A stretch of DNA of 64,000 nucleotides from Prevotella communis (GCF_022024115.1 NZ_CP091792.1:1488001-1552000), one strand, 5' to 3'. Counted from the stretch's first letter, positions 1 to 8,481 are shown. Notes: generated by a model from the letters alone, not told the origin. A program made the numbers and translations.

Positions 1-3000
1 CTTCTTGTTGGCGTCGTTCTTGACCTTGGCAATCTCCTTCTCCTTCTTCTGCTCTAGCTTCTTAACCTGATAGTTGTTGCCCTCGGCATTGGAGATTTCC
101 GTCTTGTAGCGCTTCTCGATGGCTGCTACCTGAATATCTGCTTCGGCCTGAACCAGTGTGGACATCTGCTGGAAGATACTGCTCATGCCAGAGGAGATGA
201 CGTCCAAAGTACCTGTGACGGCCTTGCCCATGTCAGACTGCAGCCATTGCTGCATGTCCTCGTTCCATTCTTCAAGGAAAGACTTATTGTCATCCAGCTC
301 GTCGATGCCGTATTTCTTGCGCAAGGCCTTCTTTGCTTTCTGGAATGCTTCTTCGATACGAAGCTTCTCCTCAGCACTGTCGCCCGCTGCTTTCACTTCC
401 AGATTATACACCTCTCGAAGTGCCTCTAAATCAGCCATATATTTGCTGACACGCTCACCTTTATTATCACCGAAATAGTCCTTTTTGAGCTGTTTCAGGT
501 GATCCTGGTGCTTCTTCTCGGCAGATTCCGTCTCTTGCTGACGCTTCTTCTGGTCGGCAATGAGTTTATCCTGATACGCCTTTTGTGCCTCGATATTCTC
601 CTTTGAGCCCTCCTCCGTGATGGTGGTCATGCGTCGAAGATGGTTCAATTCCAGTATCTCAAGCGTCTGTTGATACGTCTCTGTGCTAATTTCTCCATCG
701 ATATAACGCTGCTTCTGAATGGAAATAGCCTCGTTATGGAGCTGCGTCTCCTGTTCAACGGTTATCTTCTCACCTTGCTCCGTCTGCTTTTTCTTCGTCT
801 CGTAGTATTCAGCCTGAGCCGTGAGTCTTTCCTGGTCTGTCAGGTCGCTTCTATTCAGAATCTTCGTCTGGTACTCAACCTCAATCTCGAGAATGCGCTT
901 CTGGTACTGCTCAAAGTTCTCCTTACCTGTGGCATAGCTGATTCGGTTCATCGCCTCCTCTTTGGCCTTCCACTCCTTTTCTGTCTTGAAGCGGTCTTTT
1001 TGTGTCTTGGTTTCCTTCTCTGGCTCAGGCTCCGGCATTAATCCGCTATCACCAGCGTCTTCCAGATTCATGCCCTGCTCAATAGCATAGTCTATCTCCT
1101 TGGAATATGGCGCCCACTTCTTGTTTACCCGCTGCTCATAGGCACGTGTGCTTACATACTGTTTGATAAAGGATTCAATTGCCTCACCCATCGACGTGTC
1201 CAGCTGGTTCTCTTCAGAATTGTAATACCCTTCACGGACACGCTGCGGTGCGATATGATGACTGAACACTGCCTTCGACAAGTCCTTAGCTGATACAGCC
1301 TTTCCTTCCTTCTGCATCTTCTCAAATTCCTCGTCTACAGCCGCTTTCAGCCATGCCCCTGTCATCGCCGACTTCTTTTCACGGGCTATCTTGTCATAGT
1401 CAGAGAGCTTCTTGGCCTCCCATCCATAGCGAACGCCCGCATTCTTCTTCATGTCCTTCTCCTTGGCCTCCAGAAGCATCTTTGCCCTGATGTTCTTCAC
1501 GACCTCCTTGTAGGCATCCGCCAGATCCTGCGCCGTAGATTTCTCGTTCAGCAGATTCGAGAGGTATGAGCCGAACTTACTGTTGAACTCCTTAATCAAG
1601 GCGTTGCGCTTTCGGCTTCCGACGTTCTCGCTGTCAATGGCGTCCTTCAGGCGCTTGACAGTCGAAGTCTCTTCCGCAATGCTTGCCTCCACGTCACGAA
1701 TCTCCCTTGCAGCCTGTCGTGCCTCCCGGTTCAAGCGCTCCTGCTCCTCACGTGCTGAGCGTACCTTGGACTGCCATGCGATAATAGCAGCTACGGCGGC
1801 GGTCAAGGTAGTAACCAAAAGACCTATGGGATTTGCCTTGATGGCTGTTGTGAACACCTTCGTTGCCAGAGCTGCACGGAGCGCATTGCCCGTAACCAAG
1901 TCATAGGCAATGCTGAGAGCAAGCAGAGCCAGTCGTCCGGCAATCATCAGGGCATGGCCTGTCTTCAGGGCTGCGTTCATAAGTACGTGTGCTGCAGCTG
2001 CAGCCTTCGTACGTATCGTGGCCAGGTTAATGGCTACGTTATATGCAATGATGCTGACGGTGACGCTGGCTATCTCAACCTTGTACTTTACTATGAAGTC
2101 CACCAAGGTAGACAGGAACTTCAGGAGCATCGTGGTAGATGAAAGTACATGCTTCATCACAGGCTGCAGCTTCTCACCCAGCTCGACAGCCATCTCGGTA
2201 ACACGCTTTCTGGCCTTGTCAAGACTGGCCTGAACAGTCGTGTTCTGAACGTTGTATTCCTTGGTGACGGACGTCGCTTCCTCAAAAGCCCTGGCAGCTT
2301 CCTCCTGTTCCCATTTCACCATATTCAGATTGCCAGCGAGAGCCGAGATGACCTGCGCTGCACGGGCACCGTTCTCGCCCATATCCTTGAATACTGGAGC
2401 AAGTACATCGATGTTGCCCAGTTTGTTCAGGGTATCAAGCAGCATCAGAAGGCCTTCGTTGGTGCTGCGTGAAAGAGTCTCCTTGAATTTCTCAGCATTC
2501 ATGCCAGTAGCCTTGATAATCTTATCCTGCTGTTTGAACATGTCCATGATGAGCTTGGAAACGGCCGTTGCCGACATTTCCACAGCCTGTCCTTGAGAAT
2601 CCAGGACAGCAGCAAAGCCCATAATCTGTGGGATAGTCATCTCTGCCTGGGCACCGACACCAGCCATTCGCTTGGCGAAGTTGGCCAGGTAAGGTGCTGC
2701 AGCCGTACAGTTCTGGGATAATTCATTGATAACAGAACCGACGGACAGCAGGGCCTTCTCTGTTCCCAGACGCTTTTCGTCGCCGAAGATGGTGGTCAGC
2801 TTCGAAAGCGTCAAGGTGGCATCATCTCCGAGTTCATCGAGTGCCACGTTTATCTTGTCAGCGGCTCTCACGAAGCCCAGAACATCCTCCTTGGACTGCT
2901 TTCCCAGCTTTCCCGCATCCTCCGCAAGCACGTTCAGCTGTTCACGGGCGGTACGGGTATCCATCTTCTTGAACTCATCGTTCAAGTCCTCCACCTGTTC

Positions 3001-3570
3001 CTCAGTCATACCCGTGAACTTGCGGACATTGGCCATCTCCGCGTCCATGTCAGCAAACGCCTTGACGGCTGAACGTCCGGCCATTATTAGGCCAGTAATG
3101 GCGGCAATCATACCCATCAGGGTTGTTTGCCAGTCGTTCATCTTGCGGTTGAAGCGGTCCCAGAAGCCTTCACCCTCGATAAGGTCAGCATTCACGCGGG
3201 CTATCTCCGCCTTTACACGTTTGATGGCTTCTGCCTGACGGTTCCATTCCACGGTACCACGCTCTATACCGTTGAGCTGCTGCTTCAAGGTGTAGAGCGT
3301 CTTGTTTAACTCCTTCGGTGTAGCCTTATCGAGGTTCTTCAGCACCTTCTCCACACCGACAGTCGCCGATTCTATCTGCGATATCTGGCGGTTGGTCTGC
3401 CTGAGTTCCCTCTGCAGCCTCTTTAAATCAGATTTATTTCCTGCCTTTGCAGCATTCTCGATAGCCTTCTCCAAATCCTGCGACTTCTTCTTTAGGCTAT
3501 CGAGCATGTCCTGCGCCTGCTTACCATTGACGGTCAGGGTGACAGTTGCGTTTGTGTTGATAGATGACAT
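1..3570 (-). CDS. phage tail tape measure protein (3' end outside window)
   Basis: The reading frame opens at the ATG at 3570 and stays open for about 1190 codons to the window edge, so the C-terminus is missing. The first ~130 residues are a charged coiled coil. Then comes a block typical of TP901-type tape measure proteins, with alternating Ala/Gly-rich amphipathic helices, a hydrophobic stretch near residues 120-140, and more hydrophobic helices around 460-560. A long Lys/Glu/Gln-rich helical region follows. The protein sets tail length and is ejected with the DNA, which implies a long-tailed phage. It has its own late-type promoter 25 bp upstream. The start is the first ATG after that promoter. 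Identification rests on length, architecture and phage context. Confidence 0.9.
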   Translation of the reverse strand, partial: MSSINTNATVTLTVNGKQAQDMLDSLKKKSQDLEKAIENAAKAGNKSDLKRLQRELRQTNRQISQIESATVGVEKVLKNLDKATPKELNKTLYTLKQQLNGIERGTVEWNRQAEAIKRVKAEIARVNADLIEGEGFWDRFNRKMNDWQTTLMGMIAAITGLIMAGRSAVKAFADMDAEMANVRKFTGMTEEQVEDLNDEFKKMDTRTAREQLNVLAEDAGKLGKQSKEDVLGFVRAADKINVALDELGDDATLTLSKLTTIFGDEKRLGTEKALLSVGSVINELSQNCTAAAPYLANFAKRMAGVGAQAEMTIPQIMGFAAVLDSQGQAVEMSATAVSKLIMDMFKQQDKIIKATGMNAEKFKETLSRSTNEGLLMLLDTLNKLGNIDVLAPVFKDMGENGARAAQVISALAGNLNMVKWEQEEAARAFEEATSVTKEYNVQNTTVQASLDKARKRVTEMAVELGEKLQPVMKHVLSSTTMLLKFLSTLVDFIVKYKVEIASVTVSIIAYNVAINLATIRTKAAAAAHVLMNAALKTGHALMIAGRLALLALSIAYDLVTGNALRAALATKVFTTAIKANPIGLLVTTLTAAVAAIIAWQSKVRSAREEQERLNREARQAAREIRDVEASIAEETSTVKRLKDAIDSENVGSRKRNALIKEFNSKFGSYLSNLLNEKSTAQDLADAYKEVVKNIRAKMLLEAKEKDMKKNAGVRYGWEAKKLSDYDKIAREKKSAMTGAWLKAAVDEEFEKMQKEGKAVSAKDLSKAVFSHHIAPQRVREGYYNSEENQLDTSMGEAIESFIKQYVSTRAYEQRVNKKWAPYSKEIDYAIEQGMNLEDAGDSGLMPEPEPEKETKTQKDRFKTEKEWKAKEEAMNRISYATGKENFEQYQKRILEIEVEYQTKILNRSDLTDQERLTAQAEYYETKKKQTEQGEKITVEQETQLHNEAISIQKQRYIDGEISTETYQQTLEILELNHLRRMTTITEEGSKENIEAQKAYQDKLIADQKKRQQETESAEKKHQDHLKQLKKDYFGDNKGERVSKYMADLEALREVYNLEVKAAGDSAEEKLRIEEAFQKAKKALRKKYGIDELDDNKSFLEEWNEDMQQWLQSDMGKAVTGTLDVISSGMSSIFQQMSTLVQAEADIQVAAIEKRYKTEISNAEGNNYQVKKLEQKKEKEIAKVKNDANKK

Positions 3571-3594
3571 AATATGCGTTTATGATTTATGCCG

Positions 3595-3629
3595 CAAAGT
3601 TATATACACGCGTACAGGTTAGAAAAGAC
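3595..3629 (-). promoter_or_regulatory. phage-type promoter of tape measure gene
   Basis: On the minus strand GTCTTTTC (3629-3622) is followed after exactly 19 nt by TAACTTTG (3602-3595), 25 nt before the start codon. This is one of eight copies of the same arrangement ahead of phage genes. The -7 element fits the Bacteroidetes consensus TAnnTTTG; the -33 element differs from the usual TTTG. Confidence 0.75.
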
Positions 3630-3710
3630 GTGAACGATGCCCCAGTACTGAGACTTGACTGGACGAAGACTGGGGATGACAGCGGGCACCAGTCATTGTC
3701 AGCATAACGT

Positions 3711-3737
3711 AAAAACGTCCGTATATGGGGACGTTTT
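3711..3737. terminator. bidirectional terminator-like hairpin
   Basis: A 9-10 bp stem with a 7-nt loop is flanked by A5 on one side and T5 on the other, so it could end transcription on either strand. On the minus strand it closes the repeat and structured-RNA region before the tape measure promoter. Confidence 0.6.
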
Positions 3738-3745
3738 TGTTAATT

Positions 3746-3825
3746 CCAGAAATAGTTAAGTTAATAACTGTTTCTGGTGCTGATTTTCAATGACTTACGG
3801 GATTGTTAAGGGCAGAGCCCTTAAC
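3746..3825. other. two further perfect or near-perfect hairpins
   Basis: Positions 3746-3777 form a long stem (CCAGAAA...TTTCTGG with an inner AGTTA helix). Positions 3805-3825 form a perfect 9-bp stem, GTTAAGGGC, with a 3-nt loop. Neither has a clear T-run. No gene is visible between 3638 and 4010. Confidence 0.5.
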
Positions 3826-4010
3826 CCCTCGGAGTAGAGACCCCCCACGCGCCCTGTCCTCCTTGAACCTCTTCCGACTCTTCAGCCGTGCGGAATATGC
3901 CAAGAATGTAAACGAATGTTAAGGAAATCGGGGCTTGAAGTCTCATTTGTTAATTGAAGCCTCGAAGTCTCATAATGGCTCAAAAGTGCCGAAAGTCTCC
4001 CTAAAATGCC

Positions 4011-4188
4011 GAACCATCCACCGAATGACCTAAAAGTCTCTTTAAGATGCTGAACTATCCACCGAACGACCTAAAAGTCTCTTTAAGATGCTGAACCATC
4101 CACCGAACGACCAAAAAGTCTCTTTAAGATGCTGAACTATCCACCGAACGACCTAAAAGTCTCTTTAAGATGCAGAACTATCCACCGA
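4011..4188. repeat. 41-bp tandem repeat, four copies plus a partial fifth
   Basis: Units begin at 4011, 4052, 4093, 4134 and 4175, a strict 41-bp period with only a few substitutions. The fifth copy is cut off after about 14 bp. More degenerate related sequence (GAAGTCTC/AAAATGCC words) precedes it from about 3935. The array lies in a 1-kb gene-free stretch between the tape measure gene and a hypothetical gene. The period is not a multiple of three, so it is unlikely to be coding. Confidence 0.9.
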
Positions 4189-4204
4189 AAAGGCAGATGG
4201 TTAC

Positions 4205-4618
4205 ACGATGACATAAAGCCGCCCACGACGCTTGTAGCCGCTTCGCCACGAATGGGCGGTAAAGAGCCACGGGTGCAACACGAAATCCCTCCGACGTGTC
4301 GAGGGTTTCGTGTTGTGCATGTGGAATGGGCATCAAGACAATCTTTGGATATGACCTCAATCAATCTGATTGAAATCATAGCCAATGTTTGTCTGCCTAA
4401 CCTATGTACTTGCTTGCAAGGATAGAGTGGCATCATTGCAGAGCGTGATGCTGAAGAAAGCGCATCATGTGCGGTACTGGCAGGTGTGAATGGGCATAAA
4501 GAAAATCTGCGGCAGAGTGTGGCTCGCGGAGCCTTAACGTGCCTCAGATTTTATTCCTGACTATTCACTTCTGCATGAGAAACAGCCGAATGTGGCTGCA
4601 TATAGTGCTGCCTCTTTC
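4205..4618. ncRNA. candidate large structured non-coding RNA
   Basis: About 410 bases fold into a chain of strong helices. These are CCGCCCA/TGGGCGG; a ~57-nt hairpin at 4268-4324; AGACAA/TTGTCT enclosing TATGA/TCATA and CAATCA/TGATTG (about 4337-4398); GGCATCA/TGATGC (4430-4453); CGCA/TGCG; GGCTC/GAGCC; GAAAATCTG pairing with CAGATTTT; and CAGCC/GGCTG near the end. Reading frames exist on both strands here but overlap one another and resemble nothing. Large ornate RNAs such as GOLLD and ROOL are known from prophages; I claim resemblance of style, not homology. If made from the minus strand it would follow directly after the gene ending at 4628 and stop at the hairpin at 3737-3711. Confidence 0.5.
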
Positions 4619-4627
4619 GGCGGGAAA

Positions 4628-5041
4628 CTACTGCTTTAAAAGGGCTTCGCCATATTCGTACCACCAATAGACAGCATTATAGAGTGCATACACGCGCTCT
4701 TTGAAGATGTCGGGGTACTTTGGCGTAAGCTCTTCGGCATTGTATCCTGCAATGACACAAAGGAAGGAGAGGTTGCCCTCGATGTATTCACACCATTTGT
4801 TTTGGGCAATGCACCAGCCGAGGATGTTATCGAACTCGGCTTCGCTCTTGGGCAACTGCACGTGCACGACAAGGTGTGGCTTGTCCTGCTGGTACAGGAG
4901 CCAATAGGAACCATGGCCTTCGATGTGTTTCAACTCTGCCTTGAAGGACTCGAAGGCAACATGCTTTGGCGACAGCCCAGGCCTTTGGAGGCGTGGGAAC
5001 AATACTAAATCACTCTTTTCAATCTTTCTGATTTCCATCAT
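4628..5041 (-). CDS. hypothetical protein, 137 residues
   Basis: This is a soluble, aromatic-rich protein (many Trp and Tyr in the last third) with no signal peptide or motif I recognise. Two ATG codons lie together at 5041 and 5038, and either could start it. It has a host-type promoter 115 bp upstream and no late-type phage promoter. It is the only gene between the lysis cassette and the structured-RNA region, and could be a phage accessory gene. Confidence 0.6.
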   Translation of the reverse strand: MMEIRKIEKSDLVLFPRLQRPGLSPKHVAFESFKAELKHIEGHGSYWLLYQQDKPHLVVHVQLPKSEAEFDNILGWCIAQNKWCEYIEGNLSFLCVIAGYNAEELTPKYPDIFKERVYALYNAVYWWYEYGEALLKQ

Positions 5042-5155
5042 CGTAAATCTTTAGTGGGTTAAACTTATCTCACTCACATCATTTTACCACCGCTGCCTAC
5101 GATAGTTGGCCGGTTGGTGGGCAAATTTTGCCACTCTTGATGCAATAATCTGCTG

Positions 5156-5187
5156 CAAAGATATGGATTTAATTTGAAATGAACAAA
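5156..5187 (-). promoter_or_regulatory. host-type promoter of the 5041 gene
   Basis: On the minus strand TTTG (5187-5184) is followed after 20 nt by TATCTTTG (5163-5156). The leader would be about 110 nt and contains a hairpin around 5127-5144 (GTGGGCAAA/TTTTGCCAC). Confidence 0.65.
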
Positions 5188-5671
5188 TGTTTAGAAGGAA
5201 ATGTTCATTTAGAAAGAGCCGAAGGCTTTATGGCAAGGGCTTGATGGACTGACAAGTTCATCGCTTGTGCGGTGTTGGCGACGCTGTGCCACTCGTGGGG
5301 GCTGGTGTGAAGTGCATGGGTGCTGCGCGGCGAGCAGCATGGCTGTCCCAGCCTATGGCAGGGCAAAGGAGTGTGTGTGGACTTGATCTGAGCGGGCACG
5401 TGTGACAGCCCTGAGCAAGTACATACTTACTTCTTTGAAGCCATACCGCTCACCGCTTAGGCAGTGCTCAGGCTCTTTAACTGTCAGCCCTGTAGCGAGT
5501 GACCAGCCGAGCCAACAGCACAAGCCTATCATCGATAAGGTGATGATTGAAAGCCCGCAGGGGTATGGGGTGGGGCAAAAAATATTGGGCGATCCTCACG
5601 GACAGCCCAATATGAATAGAAATTTCGAATCGAAGTTATGAAAAAAGAACTTTATCGGTAATGAACACAGA
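5188..5671. other. intergenic stretch with no supported gene
   Basis: Short frames exist (for example 5402-5641 on plus), but none has a promoter, recognisable composition or motif. I see nothing further. Confidence 0.4.
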
Positions 5672-6307
5672 TTATGCTAGAAACGTATGTTTGTGTATGA
5701 AACGAATCAGAATGAGTGCGAAGCTGATGCAGATGAAAGCAGTCAGGATGATGATGAGCCACTTGAATGTGGCTGAAGGAGCGGTCTTCTGCTTAATGGC
5801 CGATTTTGATTTTTGGGACTGAGTGGCCAGAGCCATGCTGTCCTTCAAATCGGCGTTGATGAAGGACTTCTCTTCGCTGTTGTCAGCGATGTGTAGTCCG
5901 TAGATTTTGAGTGCCGTAGGCTCTGATGGGGGCAGCAGGTATGAAGGGACTTGAGAAGGCCGCGAAGCGGATGCGGAACGCGAAGCGTTTCGGATGCGCT
6001 TGCGGGCTGGATTATGCGAGATGGATTGCGAGTCAGACGGAGTCTCCAAGGGACATTCCATCCCATATGGATACTCCCTTGGAGACTCCGGCGAAGTGGC
6101 AAATATCATGATGATGCTGTCTGCAGACAGACGGAACTGTCTGGAGAGAGAATCGAGTGTGCGGTAAAAAGTGAGACGGGATGCCGTCACGGAGGCCGTC
6201 TCACTTTCACTTACCGCCTTTTCGGACGTGCGCATCGTCCTGCAGGAAGTAAGTGACGTCAAACAAACGATGAAAATAAGTATTATAAAGCGAGTGAAGT
6301 ATTTCAT
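5672..6307 (-). CDS. candidate unimolecular spanin (lipoprotein with C-terminal membrane helix)
   Basis: The 211-residue protein opens with a hydrophobic signal and lipobox LTSC, placing the lipidated Cys at residue 22. It continues with a Ser/Lys/Pro-rich periplasmic stretch and ends with one membrane helix at about 182-204 followed by a short basic tail. That outer-membrane-lipid plus inner-membrane-helix topology is the one known for u-spanins such as phage T1 gp11, which fuse the two membranes in the last lysis step. Its start overlaps the amidase stop by 4 bp, giving the order holin, endolysin, spanin. The function is inferred from topology and position; the sequence itself is not familiar. 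Confidence 0.6.
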   Translation of the reverse strand: MKYFTRFIILIFIVCLTSLTSCRTMRTSEKAVSESETASVTASRLTFYRTLDSLSRQFRLSADSIIMIFATSPESPREYPYGMECPLETPSDSQSISHNPARKRIRNASRSASASRPSQVPSYLLPPSEPTALKIYGLHIADNSEEKSFINADLKDSMALATQSQKSKSAIKQKTAPSATFKWLIIILTAFICISFALILIRFIHKHTFLA

Positions 6308-6816
6308 TTTGAGTGTGATTTAAAGATGTAATCGTATTCGTGAACGTCAAACGACGGACATGATTTCTTGGCGTAGATGCAGAGGGCAGGGTAGCCTTTG
6401 CAGCGGCTGCAGGGATGAAGAGGATCTTTTTTCTTCAGGCTGCAGACCAGCTCACGATGTCCGTGTAAGGTGGCGTTGGGAAATGTCTTGTGAAGCTCTT
6501 CCAGGATATTTACCAACGCTACCTTCTGTTCGGGCGTTCGCGTATCCTTGGGCGTCTTGCCATCCTTGGCACAGCCTCCGACATAGACAATACCGATGCT
6601 ATGGCGGTTGTGCCCGTCCTCAGAGCAATGGGCGCCCACCATATCGATGGGCCGGCCATCGTGAATGGTGCCGTCGAGGTAAATCACTTTGTGATAGCCG
6701 ATGCAGCGCCATTTGTTCTGGGTGCGATGGATGTCGTCAATCTGCTTGACGGTCATCTCGCGACCTTCAGGCGTAGCCGTGCAATGGACGATTATCTCAT
6801 GAATCTCGCGGCTCAT
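6304..6816 (-). CDS. endolysin, N-acetylmuramoyl-L-alanine amidase
   Basis: The 170-residue protein is a zinc amidase of the Amidase_2/T7 lysozyme type, cutting the bond between MurNAc and the peptide stem. The first zinc His lies in IIVHCTATPEG (His12), followed by GYHKVIYLDG, the GAHCSEDGHNRHSIGI block, and HRELVC near residue 127. A final CPSFDV carries the Cys ligand. A Cys-rich insert of about 25 residues lies between the last two motifs. It is translationally coupled to the holin (4-bp overlap) and the spanin (4-bp overlap). No signal peptide is present, so release needs the holin. Confidence 0.9.
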   Translation of the reverse strand: MSREIHEIIVHCTATPEGREMTVKQIDDIHRTQNKWRCIGYHKVIYLDGTIHDGRPIDMVGAHCSEDGHNRHSIGIVYVGGCAKDGKTPKDTRTPEQKVALVNILEELHKTFPNATLHGHRELVCSLKKKDPLHPCSRCKGYPALCIYAKKSCPSFDVHEYDYIFKSHSK

Positions 6817-7061
6817 TGCTCGCCTCCTTCCTCTTTAGCGTCGATTTCTGATTTGAGTTCTGCGAACTTGGTGTGGATGTATATGCTCACACCGAATATT
6901 GAGCCAGCGTATACAAGACATTGTGCGAAGAACAAGAGCACAGAGTCAGATATCTCGCCTGTGGGCGGTACGATGAAGCCCGCTGTGGCGAGTCCTACTC
7001 CAGCCATCAGCATTGCGATGGCAGAATAGATTTGGATGTCAGTCCTAGTTTCTTTAGTCAT
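6813..7061 (-). CDS. holin-like small membrane protein
   Basis: The 82-residue protein has two membrane helices (about residues 9-33 and 42-62) and a charged, Glu/Lys-rich C-terminus, matching a class II holin. I place the start at 7061 (MTKETRTD). An upstream in-frame ATG at 7145 would lie before the promoter and add an unrelated hydrophobic leader. A late-type phage promoter ends 28 bp before this start. The gene leads the lysis operon and overlaps the amidase by 4 bp. Confidence 0.75.
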   Translation of the reverse strand: MTKETRTDIQIYSAIAMLMAGVGLATAGFIVPPTGEISDSVLLFFAQCLVYAGSIFGVSIYIHTKFAELKSEIDAKEEGGEQ

Positions 7062-7088
7062 GATGTGTAGGTTTGGATGTTGATGGCG

Positions 7089-7123
7089 CAAAGGTAAGCA
7101 GAGTGTGATAATCACAAAAAGAC
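7089..7123 (-). promoter_or_regulatory. phage-type promoter of lysis cassette
   Basis: On the minus strand GTCTTTTT (7123-7116) is followed after 19 nt by TACCTTTG (7096-7089). It differs from the other late promoters by one base in the upstream box. Confidence 0.7.
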
Positions 7124-7133
7124 ATAAAAAATA

Positions 7134-7163
7134 TTGTATGTTCATGTTTATTTATTATCTTTG
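7134..7163 (+). promoter_or_regulatory. host-type promoter, likely leaderless transcript
   Basis: TTG (7134-7136) is followed after 19 nt by TATCTTTG (7156-7163). The start codon of the next gene is only 5 nt beyond, so transcription should begin at or next to the ATG. Confidence 0.65.
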
Positions 7164-7167
7164 CGCT

Positions 7168-7521
7168 ATGATAAATGAATTTAAGGTCATAACACTGTGC
7201 GGTAGCACTAGGTTCAAGGAACAGTTTCTGGAAGAACAGAAGCGGCTCACTCTTGAAGGGAATGTGGTCATTTCTGTTGGTTTGTTCGGACATTCAGGTG
7301 ACGAAGAAGTATGGAAGCCTGGCATCAAGGAGATGTTGGACCGAATGCACCTGAGTAAAATCGACATGGCAGATGAAATCTTTGTCATCAATGTTGATGG
7401 TTACATAGGTGAAAGCACAAAACGCGAGATATCTTATGCTCTCGCACACGGTAAGACCGTGAAGTATCTCGAAAAGCCACGTGAGCCGATGACAGAGACA
7501 CCAAGAATTTTTATAGCTTAA
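7168..7521 (+). CDS. nucleoside 2-deoxyribosyltransferase-like protein
   Basis: The 117-residue protein starts KVITLCGSTRF, the typical opening of the nucleoside 2-deoxyribosyltransferase superfamily, and ends with the IDMADEIFVINVDGYIG and S..REISYAL..GK blocks. Members swap or hydrolyse bases on (deoxy)nucleosides or nucleotides. In a phage this could serve nucleotide salvage or removal of modified nucleotides. The start at 7168 is chosen because it fits the family start; an in-frame ATG at 7105 lies before the promoter. It heads a short plus-strand cargo operon opposite to the lysis genes. Confidence 0.75.
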   Translation: MINEFKVITLCGSTRFKEQFLEEQKRLTLEGNVVISVGLFGHSGDEEVWKPGIKEMLDRMHLSKIDMADEIFVINVDGYIGESTKREISYALAHGKTVKYLEKPREPMTETPRIFIA

Positions 7522-7546
7522 TATACTGTTAGATATATAAGAATCT

Positions 7547-8194
7547 ATGATTATAAAAAACAGACCCAACCCAAATGAGGCATTTCCTAATCCGAACCTC
7601 CCAAGACTATGCTTCATCAAGAATGTGGTGAAGAATCCACGTATCATTATAGGAGATTACACCTACTATGACGATGTGGATGGTGCTGACCAGTTTGAGA
7701 AGCACGTCACACACTTCTACGATTTTATTGGCGACAAACTGATTATTGGCAAGTTCTGCGCCATTGCCAAGGGCGTTGAGTTCGTGATGAACGGCGCTAA
7801 TCATAGAATGGACGGAGTGACCACATATCCGTTCTATATTATGGGTGGTGACTGGGGAAGTGCAATTGCTCCCATCAAAGATGAGTTGCCGCTTAAGGGA
7901 GATACTGTAGTCGGCAATGATGTCTGGATTGGTCAGAATGTGACAGTGATGCCTGGGGTTCATATCGGCGACGGTGCCATTATCGGAACAAACTCTGTAG
8001 TTGCCTCAGATATTCCTCCGTATTCTATTGCCGCAGGTAATCCCTGCAGGGTAATCCGCAAGCGTTTCGATGATGAATTTATTGCCTACCTTCTGGAATT
8101 GAAATGGTGGGATTGGGACATTGAAAAGATTGAGACTAACTTTAAGGCCTTATCGAGTTGCGATCTTTCACTGATTAGAACTATTGAAAAATGA
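7547..8194 (+). CDS. Vat-type xenobiotic acetyltransferase (CatB/LbH family)
   Basis: The 215-residue protein is a left-handed beta-helix acetyltransferase. The block GDKLIIGKFCAIAKGVEF, the catalytic-His motif NGANHRMDG (His86), GNDVWIG, and PGVHIGDGAIIGTNSVV followed by AAGNPCRVI match the Vat/CatB xenobiotic acetyltransferases. Those acetylate streptogramin A or chloramphenicol from acetyl-CoA. Sequence similarity to streptogramin A acetyltransferases appears high throughout, but substrate cannot be read from sequence. It sits as plus-strand cargo in the prophage, after a deoxyribosyltransferase-like gene, and overlaps the next gene by 4 bp. Confidence 0.85.
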   Translation: MIIKNRPNPNEAFPNPNLPRLCFIKNVVKNPRIIIGDYTYYDDVDGADQFEKHVTHFYDFIGDKLIIGKFCAIAKGVEFVMNGANHRMDGVTTYPFYIMGGDWGSAIAPIKDELPLKGDTVVGNDVWIGQNVTVMPGVHIGDGAIIGTNSVVASDIPPYSIAAGNPCRVIRKRFDDEFIAYLLELKWWDWDIEKIETNFKALSSCDLSLIRTIEK

Positions 8195-8418
8195 CCATCG
8201 ATACCACCAATATGTGCTCGCATCTGCAGAAGAAGCTGTTTGAGGGGGATGGCATCTATCATCCTCTTTGGATAGCTATGCAGGATGATTCAGAGTTGAC
8301 AGCTGTCGTTCGTACCCGTCAGCTTCATATCTATCGTAACGGCAAGAAAGTGTTGGTGCTGGCTGGAAAGGCCGCACCTAAAATCATCAGAGAAGATAAG
8401 CTCTGCGAAATGCTATAA
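8191..8418 (+). CDS. hypothetical protein, 75 residues
   Basis: This small soluble protein is coupled to the acetyltransferase by an ATGA overlap and is followed by a terminator-like hairpin. It has no recognised motif; the middle (TRQLHIYRNGKKVLVLAGK) looks like a short beta hairpin. Confidence 0.6.
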   Translation: MTIDTTNMCSHLQKKLFEGDGIYHPLWIAMQDDSELTAVVRTRQLHIYRNGKKVLVLAGKAAPKIIREDKLCEML

Positions 8419-8458
8419 TCACCTATATCTCACCTGATACCCGAATTCTTACGAAAAA

Positions 8459-8481
8459 ACGGAAGCCGCGCGGACTTCCGT
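8459..8481 (+). terminator. terminator-like hairpin after the acetyltransferase operon
   Basis: A 7-bp ACGGAAG/CTTCCGT stem lies 41 bp after the stop, but the following T-run is broken. A second hairpin with a GCGGCC/GGCCGC core lies at 8534-8568. Confidence 0.5.

Noticed and set aside
4011..4188. CRISPR array
   Set aside because: The units are contiguous without spacers and no cas gene is present.
4129..4436. Open frames of ~98 codons on both strands
   Set aside because: They overlap each other, run through tandem repeats and hairpins, and have no promoter or family.
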